A stretch of DNA of 64,000 bases from the NCBI RefSeq assembly GCF_002776525.5, contig NC_045439.1:121523548-121587547 (forward strand). The letters run 5' to 3'. The first letter of the stretch is position 1. Every line of letters begins with the position of its first letter. Shown piece by piece: positions 1 to 12,150 of this stretch. The position numbers and the translations under genes are program-made. A model generated the notes under the pieces. The model was not told where the DNA came from. It saw nothing but the letters and a program-made list of their open reading frames with translations, and did no database searches. This DNA is from Piliocolobus tephrosceles. Lineage: Eukaryota > Chordata > Mammalia > Primates > Cercopithecidae.

Positions 1-707
1 CTTTCGTGACAGGGTCTTAATGCACTGTTGCCTGTGGGGCCCATTTCGAGTTCCTTCAAGGAGAATTGGCCAGATCTGCCTGAAAATGCAGACAGCCCTG
101 CTGGAGGCCAGAGCCTCAGATTGCCGCTGGTGGTGCAGATGCAGAGAGAGTGAACTTGGATTTAAGGTCTCCCTAGTTCCTTCCTCCCTTCTCCAGTCTC
201 TGTGACGCAGAGATAATGATGACATGGAAATGCTGGCGTTACAGCGTCAGCTTGTTTAACAGCAGCAGCAGCTTCCGTGATTTCAATGGGAGAACGGATA
301 GTGGAAATCTGGGGAAACATTGAAGTTATTGAGTTGTGTAGAGAAGGCTAAAGGGAATAACTTTATGACAGTCTTCAGTTCTAGGAAGGGTGATAGTACA
401 GGCATTTATCTTTCATGTCTTCCCACACAGAATAGAGCAATCAATAGTGCGCTGATAAAATTCTGCTAAAACAAGAATTTAGGTTAATGATTAAACCATG
501 AACCAGGTTACCAAGGAAGATTGTGAAATTGCTCTTCCTAAGGCGGAGTAGACAATACCTGGATGTCATCCACGTAGGCGTCCCTCCCAGAGGGGGCTGT
601 ACAAACACTGGATTGGATCACCTAACCAGATGGCCTGAATTCTTGACCCTGGTAGCCCTGTTTCCCTGATACTGTGGCCAAGTTTGCTAGGTAGTTGGGA
701 AAGCAAT
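1..707. other. unassigned non-coding DNA
   Basis: I recognise no gene, exon or repeat here. Open frames are short and lack familiar motifs. A CTCF-like CCCAGAGGGGGC string lies near 587, but it is too weak to call. Confidence 0.5.
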
Positions 708-918
708 ATGGAATAGTAGTTAACATCTTGTGTTTGAGTATAGCTCTGTCATTTACCATCTTGGTGACCTTGGGCAAATGCTTCATTTCTCTAAGCCTCA
801 GTTTTCTCATCAGTAAAATACAGCACTATTCTTTATGAGAATGGTACCTACCTCCTAGAGTGTTCAGAGAATTGAATGAGTTCAAAGCTATTAGTACAGT
901 ATGTAGCACATATAAATC
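708..918 (+). mobile_element. MIR: MIR SINE relic, sense
   Basis: The order of blocks matches the MIR core and 3' part: a tgaccttgggcaa-like block (763-779), then a cctcagttttctcat block (798-812), then gtacctacctcc and a tail resembling the tRNA-derived SINE end. It is diverged, as expected for an ancient mammalian SINE. No promoter function is implied. Confidence 0.8.
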
Positions 919-942
919 TAAATTACTATTATTTGTAATCAG

Positions 943-972
943 TTATATATATATGAAATATATATATGAATA

Positions 973-1006
<34 letters not shown>

Positions 1007-1010
1007 TTTT
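943..1010. repeat. (TA)n microsatellite and poly-T tract
   Basis: Alternating TA with two GAA interruptions runs to about 989 and is followed directly by about 20 T. The tract is probably length-variable. No SINE or LINE body attaches to the T run on either side. Confidence 0.95.
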
Positions 1011-2412
1011 AAGTGACCCTGTCCTATTCAGTCACATAATGAGCATGGTTGAGGGATTGGAGAATTGATACTGGTGATTGAGGATCCTCAACACAGGGAC
1101 AGGGAAGGAATGAGGAGAAGATTTTGTGCCTCCCAAACCCAAAGGGAAAAGGGTGTGGGAGGGCCTCCTGCTAAATGTTGATACTATCTAAACACAGATC
1201 AGCCCTTGAAACAGGACCTATCAGGATAGAAACTAATGCAGCCACCAAAGGCAAAGGGGTCTCTGGCTTGACCAGTGGGAAAATGTATGCCTAGCAGTTA
1301 CCTGCTTTCACTCAGGAGGGGTGAGGCATGGACAGCTTGTGTTTATTTTGGTTTCCCCGCCCTTAGGTAATCTCGGGGGGAAGAGGAGGGGTTACTAGTG
1401 TCTGTTAATGTGTATGAGAGTTTGAGAGTATCATGGCCAGACTTGCAGTTGTCTGAAACTGGGATGTGTGCCTATGAATCACTGGCACTGGCAGTATTCC
1501 TAACGAGCAGACTGACCTCTCTAGATAAGGTGTGGCTATTTTCCCAGGGCCTAGGACTCTTGATTTGGACCTGCTAGCATAGGCTGACCATGAAGATGTC
1601 ATTTTACTGGACAAGCCACAGCCAGGCCTGCTGGTGAGGGGAGAGTTCAGAGATGGAACTCAGGCATTCTACCCCCAGACAAGCATGGCTCTATTGACTC
1701 AGAAGGAGTAAGTTGTGCTTACAAGTGGGGGCCAGAACACATGGCAGAGTCCTGAGCAGAAAATGGCAATGCCAGGTGGCAGCTCCTAGAGCTCCCAGTT
1801 GAATAAGGGCACCCAACCCCAGCTGGAGAGTTTGGCACACCTTTGTAGAGTCCAATAGAAAAGGGTCTTTGGCCTTCTAACTTGTTCCAGGACTCCTGCA
1901 ATGACCCAGGCGCAAGAGTGAATGAATCACTTTTGTACAACCCTGACTTCAAAATATGCAGGTGTTCGTCGTCTACAGTGCAGATAGAAAATGATCCTTT
2001 CCCCTCCGCCTCCCCAGACTGACTCCCCTACCTCCACTCTGGTGAGCCTGGTTTGAGGAAGTGTGGTTCTTTCTTGAGCTCCCGACTTCATGCAAAGTTA
2101 ACCTTAGGAAAGTGACCACAATCACAGAATCAGATCTGCTCACTTTCCCTTGCCAAAAAGCACAATGTTGCAGCAGGTGCAGTGCTTTGACGGCCCCACC
2201 ATAGGCAGTGAGTCAGTAGACAAGAGCATTACCCACATTCAGACATCCTCAGATGACATTTCTTGCAGAGAAAAACATTGACCCACCCTGTTTTGCACTA
2301 GCCTACGTGTGTGGAGGAAGAAAGGGCGTGTGGCATATCTCTCACTGGGAGGGAATGGCTGCCTCTATCCTTACTACCTAAGGAGCTCAGGTCTGGGTCT
2401 TAGGAGCACAGG
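1011..2412. other. unassigned non-coding DNA
   Basis: I see no recognisable gene or repeat. Open frames on both strands are under 80 codons and resemble no family I know. Confidence 0.45.
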
Positions 2413-2517
2413 TCTTATAATATATAGTATTATACTATTATATTATTACAATATAATACTATTATATCATAATAGTGTTATAAAAATAAAATACATCATT
2501 TTATTATTTATTTTTGT
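2413..2517. repeat. AT-rich, partly palindromic DNA left of the gap
   Basis: This is almost pure A/T with runs such as TATAGTATTATACTATTATA. It includes TTTTATTATTTA at 2499-2510, whose reverse complement occurs at 2521-2532 with a 10-base loop, so it adds another hairpin to the palindrome at the gap. The composition is like that of palindromic AT-rich repeats (PATRRs). Confidence 0.75.
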
Positions 2518-2580
2518 TGATAAATAATAAAATCGTGACTGATACCAGGGAGATATACTGATACTATATATCTCCCTGGT
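2518..2580 (+). repeat. left arm of a perfect inverted repeat
   Basis: These 63 bases are the exact reverse complement of 2981-3043 across the N gap. The inner end is itself a hairpin: ACCAGGGAGATATA (2544-2557), a 9-base loop, then TATATCTCCCTGGT (2567-2580). Pairing fails at 2517 against 3044. A perfect match implies a recent or gene-converted palindrome, or an assembly artefact. Confidence 0.95.
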
Positions 2581-2980
2581 NNNNNNNNNNNNNNNNNNNN
2601 NNNNNNNNNNNNNNNNNNNNNNNNNNNNNNNNNNNNNNNNNNNNNNNNNNNNNNNNNNNNNNNNNNNNNNNNNNNNNNNNNNNNNNNNNNNNNNNNNNNN
2701 NNNNNNNNNNNNNNNNNNNNNNNNNNNNNNNNNNNNNNNNNNNNNNNNNNNNNNNNNNNNNNNNNNNNNNNNNNNNNNNNNNNNNNNNNNNNNNNNNNNN
2801 NNNNNNNNNNNNNNNNNNNNNNNNNNNNNNNNNNNNNNNNNNNNNNNNNNNNNNNNNNNNNNNNNNNNNNNNNNNNNNNNNNNNNNNNNNNNNNNNNNNN
2901 NNNNNNNNNNNNNNNNNNNNNNNNNNNNNNNNNNNNNNNNNNNNNNNNNNNNNNNNNNNNNNNNNNNNNNNNNNNNNNNN
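2581..2980. other. assembly gap, 400 N
   Basis: There are 400 consecutive N. The gap lies at the centre of an inverted repeat, which suggests that the missing DNA is palindromic or repetitive and hard to clone or assemble. The true size is unknown. Confidence 1.
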
Positions 2981-3043
2981 ACCAGGGAGATATATAGTAT
3001 CAGTATATCTCCCTGGTATCAGTCACGATTTTATTATTTATCA
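2981..3043 (-). repeat. right arm of a perfect inverted repeat
   Basis: Exact reverse complement of 2518-2580. It begins with the hairpin ACCAGGGAGATATA (2981-2994), a 9-base loop, and TATATCTCCCTGGT (3004-3017), then continues through TCACGATTTTATTATTTA into unique DNA after 3043. Confidence 0.95.
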
Positions 3044-3179
3044 TTTTTTAGGTTGAGTAGGTTACATGCGTAGCATTGAAAGAGAACTCTTTCCATGAGA
3101 TATTAAGAACACAAAATATATCAAAAGGAAATTTTAAATTTTAACAACTCTGACACCTAAATTTATCCATTGGCATTTA

Positions 3180-3325
3180 GAGTTGGAAACTTTTTTATAG
3201 ATATAAGAGGAGGCTGAGGTGTGGAGCAGCTGTGACTTTAGAGCTCAAGGTCATACAGCAGATTTGTAGCAGCAGGTATCCTGACCTCATTTCATGCAGT
3301 GTTCTTTCTGCTCTACCTCCCAGCC
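3180..3325 (-). mobile_element. MIR: MIR relic, antisense
   Basis: A GAGGCTGAGG block followed by ctcaaggtcatacagca (3244-3260) and a GTTCTTTCTGCTCTACC end follows the antisense MIR order: gaggaaactgagg, aaggtcacacagc, then the ctctttctgctatac end. Divergence is high. Confidence 0.65.
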
Positions 3326-3389
3326 TTCCATATTCTAACACTCCTAATTCCTAGGGAATTTTTAAACAAAAACTAAAATGATACTACTT

Positions 3390-3745
3390 TCTTAGTACAT
3401 TCAGGCTGCTATAACAAAATACCATCAACTGGGTGATTTATATACAACAGAAATTTATTTCTTACAATTCTGGAGGCTGGGAAGTCAAAGATCAAGGTAC
3501 TGGCAAATCCTGTGTCTGGTGAGGGCCCATTGTTTGATTCATACATGGCAACATGTCCTCACATGGTGGAAGCGGTGAGGGGTCTCGCTTCAGCCACTTT
3601 ATAAGGACACTAATCTCATTCATGAGTGCTCTGCCCTCGTGACCTAACTGCCTCTCAAAGGTTCCACCTTCTAATAGTATCACCTTGGGGGTTAGGTTTC
3701 AACATAAGAATTTTGAGGAAACACAAACATTTGGACCATGGCAAA
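3390..3745 (-). mobile_element. MLT1A: ERVL-MaLR solo LTR, MLT1A-like, antisense
   Basis: In plus-strand order the blocks are: ctgctataacaaaatacc, then gaaatttatttcttacaattctgg, tcctcacatggtgga, cactaatctcattcatgag, caccttgggggttagg, and aattttgaggaaacacaaaca. This is the antisense layout of an MLT1A-type LTR of the non-autonomous MaLR retrotransposons. It is about full LTR length and no internal region is attached, so it is a solo LTR. Confidence 0.8.
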
Positions 3746-4089
3746 TACTCAAATAGCAAAATGTCCAGTAACTGTATTTCTGCAAATCTCAGCTGGTCGT
3801 GGGCCAGGGGCTCCCCTTAGCTCCATTCCAGATGTACTGTCCTGGTTACCAGGGTCTGGTTTGAACAGCAGCATAATCACAGTGCTGAAGATTAATGGTT
3901 GTGGGTAAATTGTCACAAGCCCATTAGCTGAAAGTTAACAGCTCATTGAATACCAGGACAGGAGCACTGATCAAATATTTATGGTCAGTATTTATTATGC
4001 ACAACACTTAACCGCTCTTTGTTGATGTGATGGTCCATGTTGCTGAATAATGTATAAAAACTAGAAGCAGAGCAAGAAATAGAGGCCAT

Positions 4090-4175
4090 ACAGTGATGAG
4101 GTTCAGAGTGTGGCCAGAAAGTGGGACAGATCTGAGCTAGAGCCCTGGCTCTGCCATTTGCACCAACCTGGACTA
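4090..4175 (+). mobile_element. MIR: possible MIR fragment, sense
   Basis: ACAGTGATGAGGTTCAGAG followed by agccctggctctgccattt (4141-4159) resembles the 5' half of MIR. The 3' half is not visible, so the call is weak. Confidence 0.4.
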
Positions 4176-7100
4176 TATGTTTCCTGGACTATAAACTCTT
4201 CAAGGTCAGGAGTACTTAGCCACCTCTACCCTTCTTGGCAAGAACCCACATCACTCAGCACGACAGCCTGGGCACATTCAGAACTTCCCAAGCCGTGTGT
4301 CTGACAGTTGACTGACTATCAGTGTCAGCATTGCAGAACATCTGTGGAGGTCTTCACCAGCATCACCAGACAGAGGTACCAGGAGCTCTCTCAGCTGAAG
4401 TTTCCCAAGCAGAGATTAATTTATCAACATGACGACTGGTCCAAAGGTTCCCTCTATCACATGCAAACCTGGCTGGGGACACTGCTTGTGAGTGTTGACC
4501 CTGCCTTTCCTGGTGGCTTAGCTGAGATGGCAGCCCCAGGGTTATAACTTACTTGTTGAAGATGTCAAGAAGAGAAAGAGAAGACTCAGGTTGCCCTGGA
4601 TTTTGCTGGAGAAATGGATTAGTGACATCTTCCAAAATGATGCAGAGCACCACTGGGTGAAATCAGTAGGATCGGCCTTACTAATTCTTAAAAGGCGGAG
4701 AGCCTGGTCAGGATGCAGATGACAGGGCTTTCTGCAAAGTTATTGCCTGCAGAGAATCACCTGTTCTTTGCTCAAAGGATTTCTGAGCCACAGAACCCTA
4801 ACGCCAGTTGTTCCCAGCCCTGGCCACAGAAATTAGTCCCTGATATCAAACTCTGGATACATGAGGAGTTACAGTTCAGCCTCTGTTCTGCCTTCTGGTT
4901 CACATCACTGTCTGGACTCCTTGGGAAAGATCTGGCTAAGAAAAGTGAAGACAAATTTAATTTTATGTTCTGTACCTGCATATCATTTCCTTAAATACAT
5001 TATCATGGGCTGGCTGGGCTTGGGAAAATATTGACTGATACTGTGGTATTTTATATTCCCATTTAAAAGACCTAGTATTTCAATAGACTATGTTTTACAA
5101 ACACCAATGGGAAAGGCATAAATCAAAGTCAGGATCTGGTGTGTTTTGGCCCTCGTGAATAACACAATTAAATTGTGAAGGGCTGTGGACTTGGTTGAAT
5201 GTCCAGGCTGCATATTAAATAGATGGTTGTAGATTGTCTCACTAAAAGCTGTTGATTTTTAATACTTCATGAGATGCCAGTAAATACAATTCAGGGGTGT
5301 CACTTCTCCTGGATAGCTGGGAACCCCAGCTGTTCCTAGGGTAATTCACTCATTCTGCCTGTCCATTGGTGTTTTCATTTGTTCCTTCACTGTGATGAAA
5401 GAACACCACACAGCACTGCCTCCCGCCTGGATGCATACACCAGCAAAGCTGTCATAAGGAAGAGTGACAAATGAAATGTCCCAGGAACTATTTGAGAAAA
5501 TGTTGCACATTTAAAGGTGCTACTGTAATTAGTAATGGTGATCTGCCACAGAGAGTAGAATTTTGTGTTGCTTCACATTGTGGAGGTGGAGAGCGAGCAG
5601 CACAGTGAAATCTCCCTGCTAATACCTGCTAAGAAAGTCTTACTTTTCTCATTCCTCTCTCTCCTTAGCTCGCCATGAAGCACAAATGTTGAGAAACTGC
5701 CTATTCTGGTGACCCTTCTTAAGAGAAACTGAAGAGTTTGTTCAGCAGTTTTTACAAGAATTCGGGACCTCCGCTTGCTTCTTTTTTTCCAATATTTGGA
5801 CACTTAGCGCGGTTGTTGTTTTTTCTTTTCAGATGTTGATGTGAAAGAAAGGGTGTTGCATTTTTACATTTCCCAAATGGTCTTGCTAATAAATACTACA
5901 ATAGCATCAGCTTCATTTTGGATTTTTCCCTCCCCCCACTGTGTGTATGTGTGTATATGTGTTTTGAATATGTTTTCTTTATTAAAAAATATTTTTTGTA
6001 GTTTGAATATGAAATTGGGACCAAATGATAAGCTGCGCTGGGTCTAAACTGGCAATGTGTGTTTTTTTCTCTGACATTAAGCAGGAAGACATTTTAATGT
6101 GGTGACATCAGATGTTATTTTTCCTAGATGAAAATGAAAGTCAAGCAGTGATTAGTTTCACTCACTGTCCTAGCTACACTTAATTTGAAGATTAAAATTC
6201 TACATTGTAGAAAACAATTGGATTTACTGTGGAAAACAGCAGTCTTAGATTTTGTTCCTTGCATAGTTATCTTTTGCATGAACCATCACCTGCATTCAAA
6301 AATAAAAAATCAGAATCACAGATAGAAATATCTTTCCTGAGTTACAGCTTAAATACTCTTGCTACTTGTATCCAAGGTGTTTATTTGGAATTATCATATG
6401 AAGGATAAAAATATGAGAGTAAAGGCCTAAAGAAAAGCCTACCTAAAACCCTCTGTGTATTCACAGATATTTCTCTTGTCATTGTCATAGTGATGGTCGC
6501 TGGTATGGAAAAGCGCTTATATTTTTATCAAAAAATGGATTTGTCCAGATAAAAGTCTGTGTCAATGATAATGTGAACAAGTAGTACATTTAAAATTACA
6601 GTCACGCCTATTTTAGAGACACCTTCATAATGCCCTTGGGAAAGGGCCTTTAGTTTCTTGGTATCTGGATTTTGGAGGTTTTGATGTTGTTTTTGCTATC
6701 TATTTATTTAATGTAATTTAACATGTGAGTTTCTTGACAAATTGCGTTTCATGGCAGTTGCACCTTGCCTGGTCTGATATAAAACACCACAATCACGAAC
6801 CTTTACATTGCAGTCAGTTTCAATACAGTTAGTCACACACCTCGTGATTTTCAATTACTCAAGATAATAAGGGGCTTAGAGTCTAGAAGTTTTGTTTCCT
6901 AGAGGATTAAAATGCTAAACATAAAAAAGTTGTGCTTTTTTATGAAACAAGGAGACAAGCTGCACATCTCAGACATATTGTAAGCCTACCACCGCAGCGC
7001 ATTGATTTTTAAGCTGCCTGAATCTTCAGGACCCGTATCTATTCCATCCTATCCATTTTGCCAATCGAGTCGATGTGTATTGCAGCCTCTTACATAGGAG

Positions 7101-8982
7101 CATAAGATGACTTTTGGATTGTTAATACTGATTTAAATAGCTTAAGTTCTCCTAACTAATCATTCCCAGGGAGAGAGAAAGTTTGTCTGTTGGGGGAAAA
7201 AATATTAGACGGTGCACATTAAAAGGGAGATGAGATTTGTTGGAGACAAATTTCAGAAGCCTTTTAGATGATCCAACTCAAGAAAACCCTCTATAAAATT
7301 TAATAAACTATATAAGTTAACTATAATATTTTATACTTTCTTTTTGGTGTCTTAAAAGTTTAAAGAAGCGAGGAACATGCCATTTGGTGAGTACCGTTGG
7401 AAGCTATTTTTATTTCTAGGAAAAGCCCCAAATATCACTCCAAATAGACTTTGCAGACCTCAGTTCAGAATACACACGGGGAGGGGGGGGAGAGAGAGAG
7501 GTATTTATCTTTCCAAATGGGATTCTGGTTTCAGAGAGAGAGAGTTGGTATAAATAATTGAAAGGATAAATCTAAAACCCCCTGACAATCCGCCAAATTC
7601 AAGAACAGAATTAGTTGCCAACTCTCTAACAACAGTGTTTGGGAAGCTGCTTCTAAAGTAGCTGAGGATGAGGTCATAAGCATACTGTGAAACCCAAGAT
7701 TCTTCTTCCCTGGTAGAATTATAATAGTTACTGTTGATACATGTAACTATTCCATGAGTTGCCCTCTTTCCTCACTCTCTGCTTATCCTTTTAGACCTAA
7801 GTCTCATTGGAAATAGCCTGAATTAGAAGAAAGCCCACCTGAATCTTTATTAGCCCCCTCTAATGATTAGTTTCCAGGCTGTGTTCATACCTTTGACCTC
7901 TCAGTGTCAAAGTCCTACCTAGGCCTCCCCACAACAGAGAGGGCTGTAACAGCAATCCCTGCTCCTCCTTTACCTCCCAGCCTCTTGCAGAGGAGCCCAG
8001 TGATAACACATGTGAAGTTCTTTGCTATCCTTTTGTAGAAGGTGCTGCAGTACGAAGTATTAATACAGTCGAGCTTAGACAAAATAACTCTCATCATTTG
8101 GGACCAGCTTGTTTGGCTGAGCTTGTCAGAAGACATTTCATTTGTTTGTTTCATTTCTGCACTTCTCTATGAATTTTGGGATACTATATTTCTGTGAAGG
8201 ACTTACTGTATGGACAACTCATAAGGGAAAAAAACTTTCCAGTATTACCATTTCTTCCTGGAATATAGCTATAGTATTTCTCACTAGTATTATTAGATAC
8301 CTGTGTACAGAAAGTATGCAGTTATTCAGGTTAATGTTTCATATTAAAGAATGTATTTGTAAAATGTAACATGATCAGTAGTTACCTTTTTTCAAGCTCT
8401 GAAGAAGTTCAGATTACGTGTTAGACTTAAATTACAGTGAAATCTGTTTTAATACTACTTTTGTGGCTAGCAAAGGTTGTGTATCTATTTAAAATTATTT
8501 AGAGGATGCCCTAAATAAAGGGCATTAACAATAGGTTTAGCTCTTAATTTTAGAAATTGTGACACTACTGATGTCTGTCGTACAGTTATTAATTCTTCAG
8601 AAGTTCTCTGAGATGTCAAATATAATTTTTGTTTAATTCAGAGATAAGTAACACCTGCTCTATTGATTCACTGTTACAGCAAACCCTAATTTTGCCATTA
8701 AATATTTTAACTCTGTGATGAAATTTGTTTCTTGCAGTTATTTATGAAATCTATAAAACACTACCAGATAAGTACATGTCACCACATTTTTTATACTAAT
8801 AGGAAAATCTTATGTGCGTAAAGGGAAACCTCAGAACTAGTATTAGCATGATGATAAAATGTCATTACATTTTATGTTCTAATGGAAGAGCTTGGAATGT
8901 AATAAAGACTAAAGAGCTAACCTTAATTTAGACAATGGAAATCTATTCAGCAAGTTTTTTTTTTTCCCTTCTCCTGGGTGAA

Positions 8983-9007
8983 GCAATTAAGCTGATTAAT
9001 AATTACC
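8983..9007. promoter_or_regulatory. cluster of TAAT/ATTA homeodomain cores
   Basis: Within 25 bases there are four overlapping ATTA/TAAT cores (CAATTAAG, GATTAATAATTACC). Homeodomain factors typically bind such cores. The motif is short and A/T-rich, so chance occurrence is plausible; the call rests on clustering inside a repeat-poor stretch. Confidence 0.3.
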
Positions 9008-10528
9008 TTTCTCCTGACATTAGTGATGTGTGTGCGCCATTCGAGTTCATATTATAGCATGTGCCCTCATTCAGCGAACTAGTTTCATGCCCTGTTAAAT
9101 TGGAAAGAAGACTTGCTTGTATTGTGTCAATTTATTTTTATGGAAAAGCAAATGCAACATATTGCATCGCCGCATTTGTTTTCAAGGGAAGTGATTTGGG
9201 CGCCCACTGCAGCAGAACAGCTGTCTCTGGGTTGGCGTGGACGCTCGATAAAGCAAGGGGGACTTGGAGATATTTCCTGGGAGGAGTGCAGGTGGAAAGG
9301 AAAGACTGCAATCTTCACTTTTCAGAGAAGAATGAGTAGAGATATGGTTTGGGTAGATGAGGACCCAGCCTTAAGTGAATTATGCATTTAAAGGCACTTG
9401 CTCTTGTGAACTAAATTATAAGCCGATTGCCCTGCAAAGATTATCCTTTTTTAATATAAATTTTATTAGCGACTGTACCACAACCAACTCTCAAATTTTA
9501 TGGGAGGATTAATATAAGAAATTGGTGGTGCCTTTTCCCCTGCATCAATGAGAACATGCTTAGGAAAAACGATTGACTTATCATCATCATCATCATCTGC
9601 CTCAACCCAAGCAGATTGGGGCAGATGTGGGGAAACAAGGGGAGGCGCGGTGGAAAACACCAGAAATAAATTTCAAGATGCAAATGTCTGAGTATTGTTT
9701 TCTGTTGCTACCCATTCTGTGTGCCTTTCATAGGCTAACTTGTGTGGTAGCCGGAAGTATGTATGTATGTTCACCTAAGCACTCTCAGCAGGCGTGGAGA
9801 AGAGAGCTGTGCGCTGCTCCTGCATAGCCCCCTGAGACACTCTATGCCAGCTTCCTGCCCATCTTGTCACGGGTGGGCAGGGGACAGTACTTCCTAGTGC
9901 CAGTGAAATTGTGGCAGTGCTACAGGTGGACCATTATCAGAGCATGAAGACAAGCAAAGATGTAAGAGACACGGAAAAAGGACACATCCCACCCACAAGG
10001 CAAGTCTCACGTTCCCTAAAGGTGAATGCACTAACAGTCCTCTTTAACAAGATGGTGCAAAGGACGGGTTTTCTTGTGGTTTGCTTTCTTAAAATCTAGA
10101 AAATACATCTAAAATGGTTTTGTATAACCAAACCAACCTGATGCTAAATTTGCCTTCATTTATATCTTCGCCCCAACCTTTTGAACAGTCTTCTTTCTCC
10201 TGTTCATACCCTCCTTGCTTCCTGGCCTTTCTTAAATCCTGCTTTAGCTCTCCCTAAGGCGTTACCCGTAAATAAAGTATTGGTTTACAGTGGCTTCTTA
10301 GAGCAGTTCCTCCACCCTGGCTGCCTGCCACAACCAATTGGGGAGCTTTTAGAAATAAACACATTTTACTCCCAAATTTGCCATTTTGATGTCCTTGGTC
10401 ATGTTGTGTTTTCTAAAGGAAAAAAACAAAAAAACAAAAAAAAAAAATTCCAGCAGGTCTGGGATGATCAGGCACCTGGCTTCCCCAGATGTTTACTAGA
10501 TTTTAAACCAGCAAATTAAAGCTGTTGA

Positions 10529-10822
10529 GGGCCAGGCTCATGCCTGTGAACCCAGCACTTTGAGAGGCTGAGGTGGACGGAACACTTGAGCCTAAGAGTT
10601 CGAGATCAGCCTGGGCAACATGGTGAAACCCCATCTCTACAAAAAATACAAAAAATAGCCAAGCGTGGTTGTGCACACCTATATTCCCAGCTACTGAGGA
10701 GGCTGAGGTGGGAAGATCACTTGAGCCTGGGATGTTGAGGCTGCAGTGAGCCATGATTGTGCCACACTACACTCCCGCCTGGGTGACAGAGCAAGACCTT
10801 GTCAAAAAAAAAAAAAAAAAAA
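10529..10822 (+). mobile_element. AluJ: Alu SINE, AluJ-like, sense
   Basis: Both Alu arms are present: cccagcactttgagaggctg, gcctgggcaacatggtgaa, then the right arm with ccagctactgaggaggctg and ggctgcagtgagcc, ending in about 19 A. The diagnostic bases (cacttgagcc, gcaacatggtgaaa, gatcacttgagcctggga) point to the oldest Alu group. About 10 bases near the 5' end (the gcgcggtggc part) are missing. I see no clear target-site duplication. Confidence 0.93.
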
Positions 10823-11944
10823 CTATGGAGAAAATTAAATATAATGTGCATTTAAGGTGTATTACTACTATAGTGTAACCTGCCTTAACCCCCATTTTAT
10901 TTTCTCCCTTGAGCCTCATCTGGAACCTCAGGATTTCCAGAGTTGTTATTTTCACTTCCCACCTCTCTCCCTCCCCTAAAGTTTTCTGACACATTTCTTC
11001 TTTCTGCTCACGAGTCATGAACCTGGGCATAACAGTGGCTGCCCCCGTGGTCCATCTCACTGGCCACTGATGGACGTAGTTCGATGAGGCAAAGCTGCCT
11101 TGCCTCCTTCAGCCCACAGGGACTGATGGACAGACCTACATGATGCTGAGTTGTTTGCCGATGTATCTTATTATTGCTCTCACATTTTGTCTGTTAGACA
11201 TTTTAAATGCTACTGATTTTCTCAGATAGAGTGGAGATATTTTTGTACATTATTTTCCTGTCTTTTGCATACTCAGCCAGCCCAAGGATGCCTGTTTCTA
11301 TGGCTCCCAGCCTCATCACACATCCAGACTTAGATGTGTCAAGAGCTGGACAGGAATTTCTAGTCCTGCAAGTCCCAGGTGTCACTTGTCAACACTAGAT
11401 ATGGAGCCTTTGTCCCATGACATTGTATCACAATGCTTTGCCACTTTGATGACATGGAAAGAAGAAAAATGAGCCCATGAGTTCTCTGAGCTTAACCCTG
11501 TGATTTAAAACATGGCTTGGATGACCCATAGTATCTGAAGAAAATCCCTTAATTGTAACACTGCATCCTTAGTGTTTGAAGCCTCAAGCCTTCTGTTAGC
11601 TTTCCTTAAAACAATTCCTTTCTTTTACTGCCCCAGGAAGATAAATCCGGTTTCTACTATTAAATGTCATTTTATTCATAGTACAGTGGCTTCTTTCAGG
11701 GGATGTTTTGTGGTTTTGGAACTGGAGATACAGTGACTGATACTGGTAAACACATTTACATTGGTCCGAAACCTTCCAATACTGAAGGAGCCTTGGCATT
11801 TGGACAGAAGGAAAATGAGGGAAATAAGAATGTATGAATTGTGCCCTCCCTGGCACCTCCTGGGGTGGAAAAATAAAACGCATCGCCTTTTAACAGGCGT
11901 GGATGAGGACAGGGAGCCCCCTTGTGGTGATTTTCTGGAGGCAG
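10823..11944. other. unassigned non-coding DNA
   Basis: No gene or repeat recognised. Open frames on both strands are below 100 codons and share no family motif. Confidence 0.45.
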
Positions 11945-12150
11945 CATTGCATCGTATTTAAGATGAGGACCTAGGTTCATCTGCCCTGCTCTGAAATCCA
12001 GCTCCAGTTTTACCACATGTTAGGCCTTGAGTAAGTTACTGACTCTCTCTGTGCCTGTTTTCTTTAAAATGGGGGTGATCATTATAAGGATTGATGAAAT
12101 AATGAATGTAAAACCTTCAGCCCCGTGCCTGACACATAAGGGCTCCATGT
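11945..12150 (+). mobile_element. MIR: MIR relic, sense
   Basis: Blocks in MIR order: GAGGACCTAGGTTC, TTGAGTAAGTTACTGA, CTCTCTGTGCC, AAAATGGGGGTGAT, AAGGATTGATGAAATAATG and CCGTGCCTGACACATA. This is a nearly complete but diverged MIR. Confidence 0.8.

Larger units (their letters stand above)
3746..10528. other. repeat-poor non-coding stretch
   Basis: Apart from a weak MIR-like piece at 4090-4175 and short simple tracts (GA-rich at 7478-7501, ATC triplets near 9580, GTAT near 9757), I recognise no transposon in 6.8 kb. No open frame exceeds 112 codons and none resembles a known protein. The A+T-rich part from 5.8 to 9.1 kb reads like conserved non-coding DNA, but this is inference without an alignment. 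Confidence 0.5.

Noticed and set aside
585..600. CTCF-like string CCCAGAGGGGGC (also near 28372, 40581 and 63067)
   Set aside because: Only part of the CTCF consensus fits at each place, and such G-rich words are frequent; no supporting pair or context.
7478..7501. G-quadruplex at GGGGAGGGGGGGG
   Set aside because: It gives only three separable G-runs of three under the usual pattern, so it is left as a simple G/A-rich tract.
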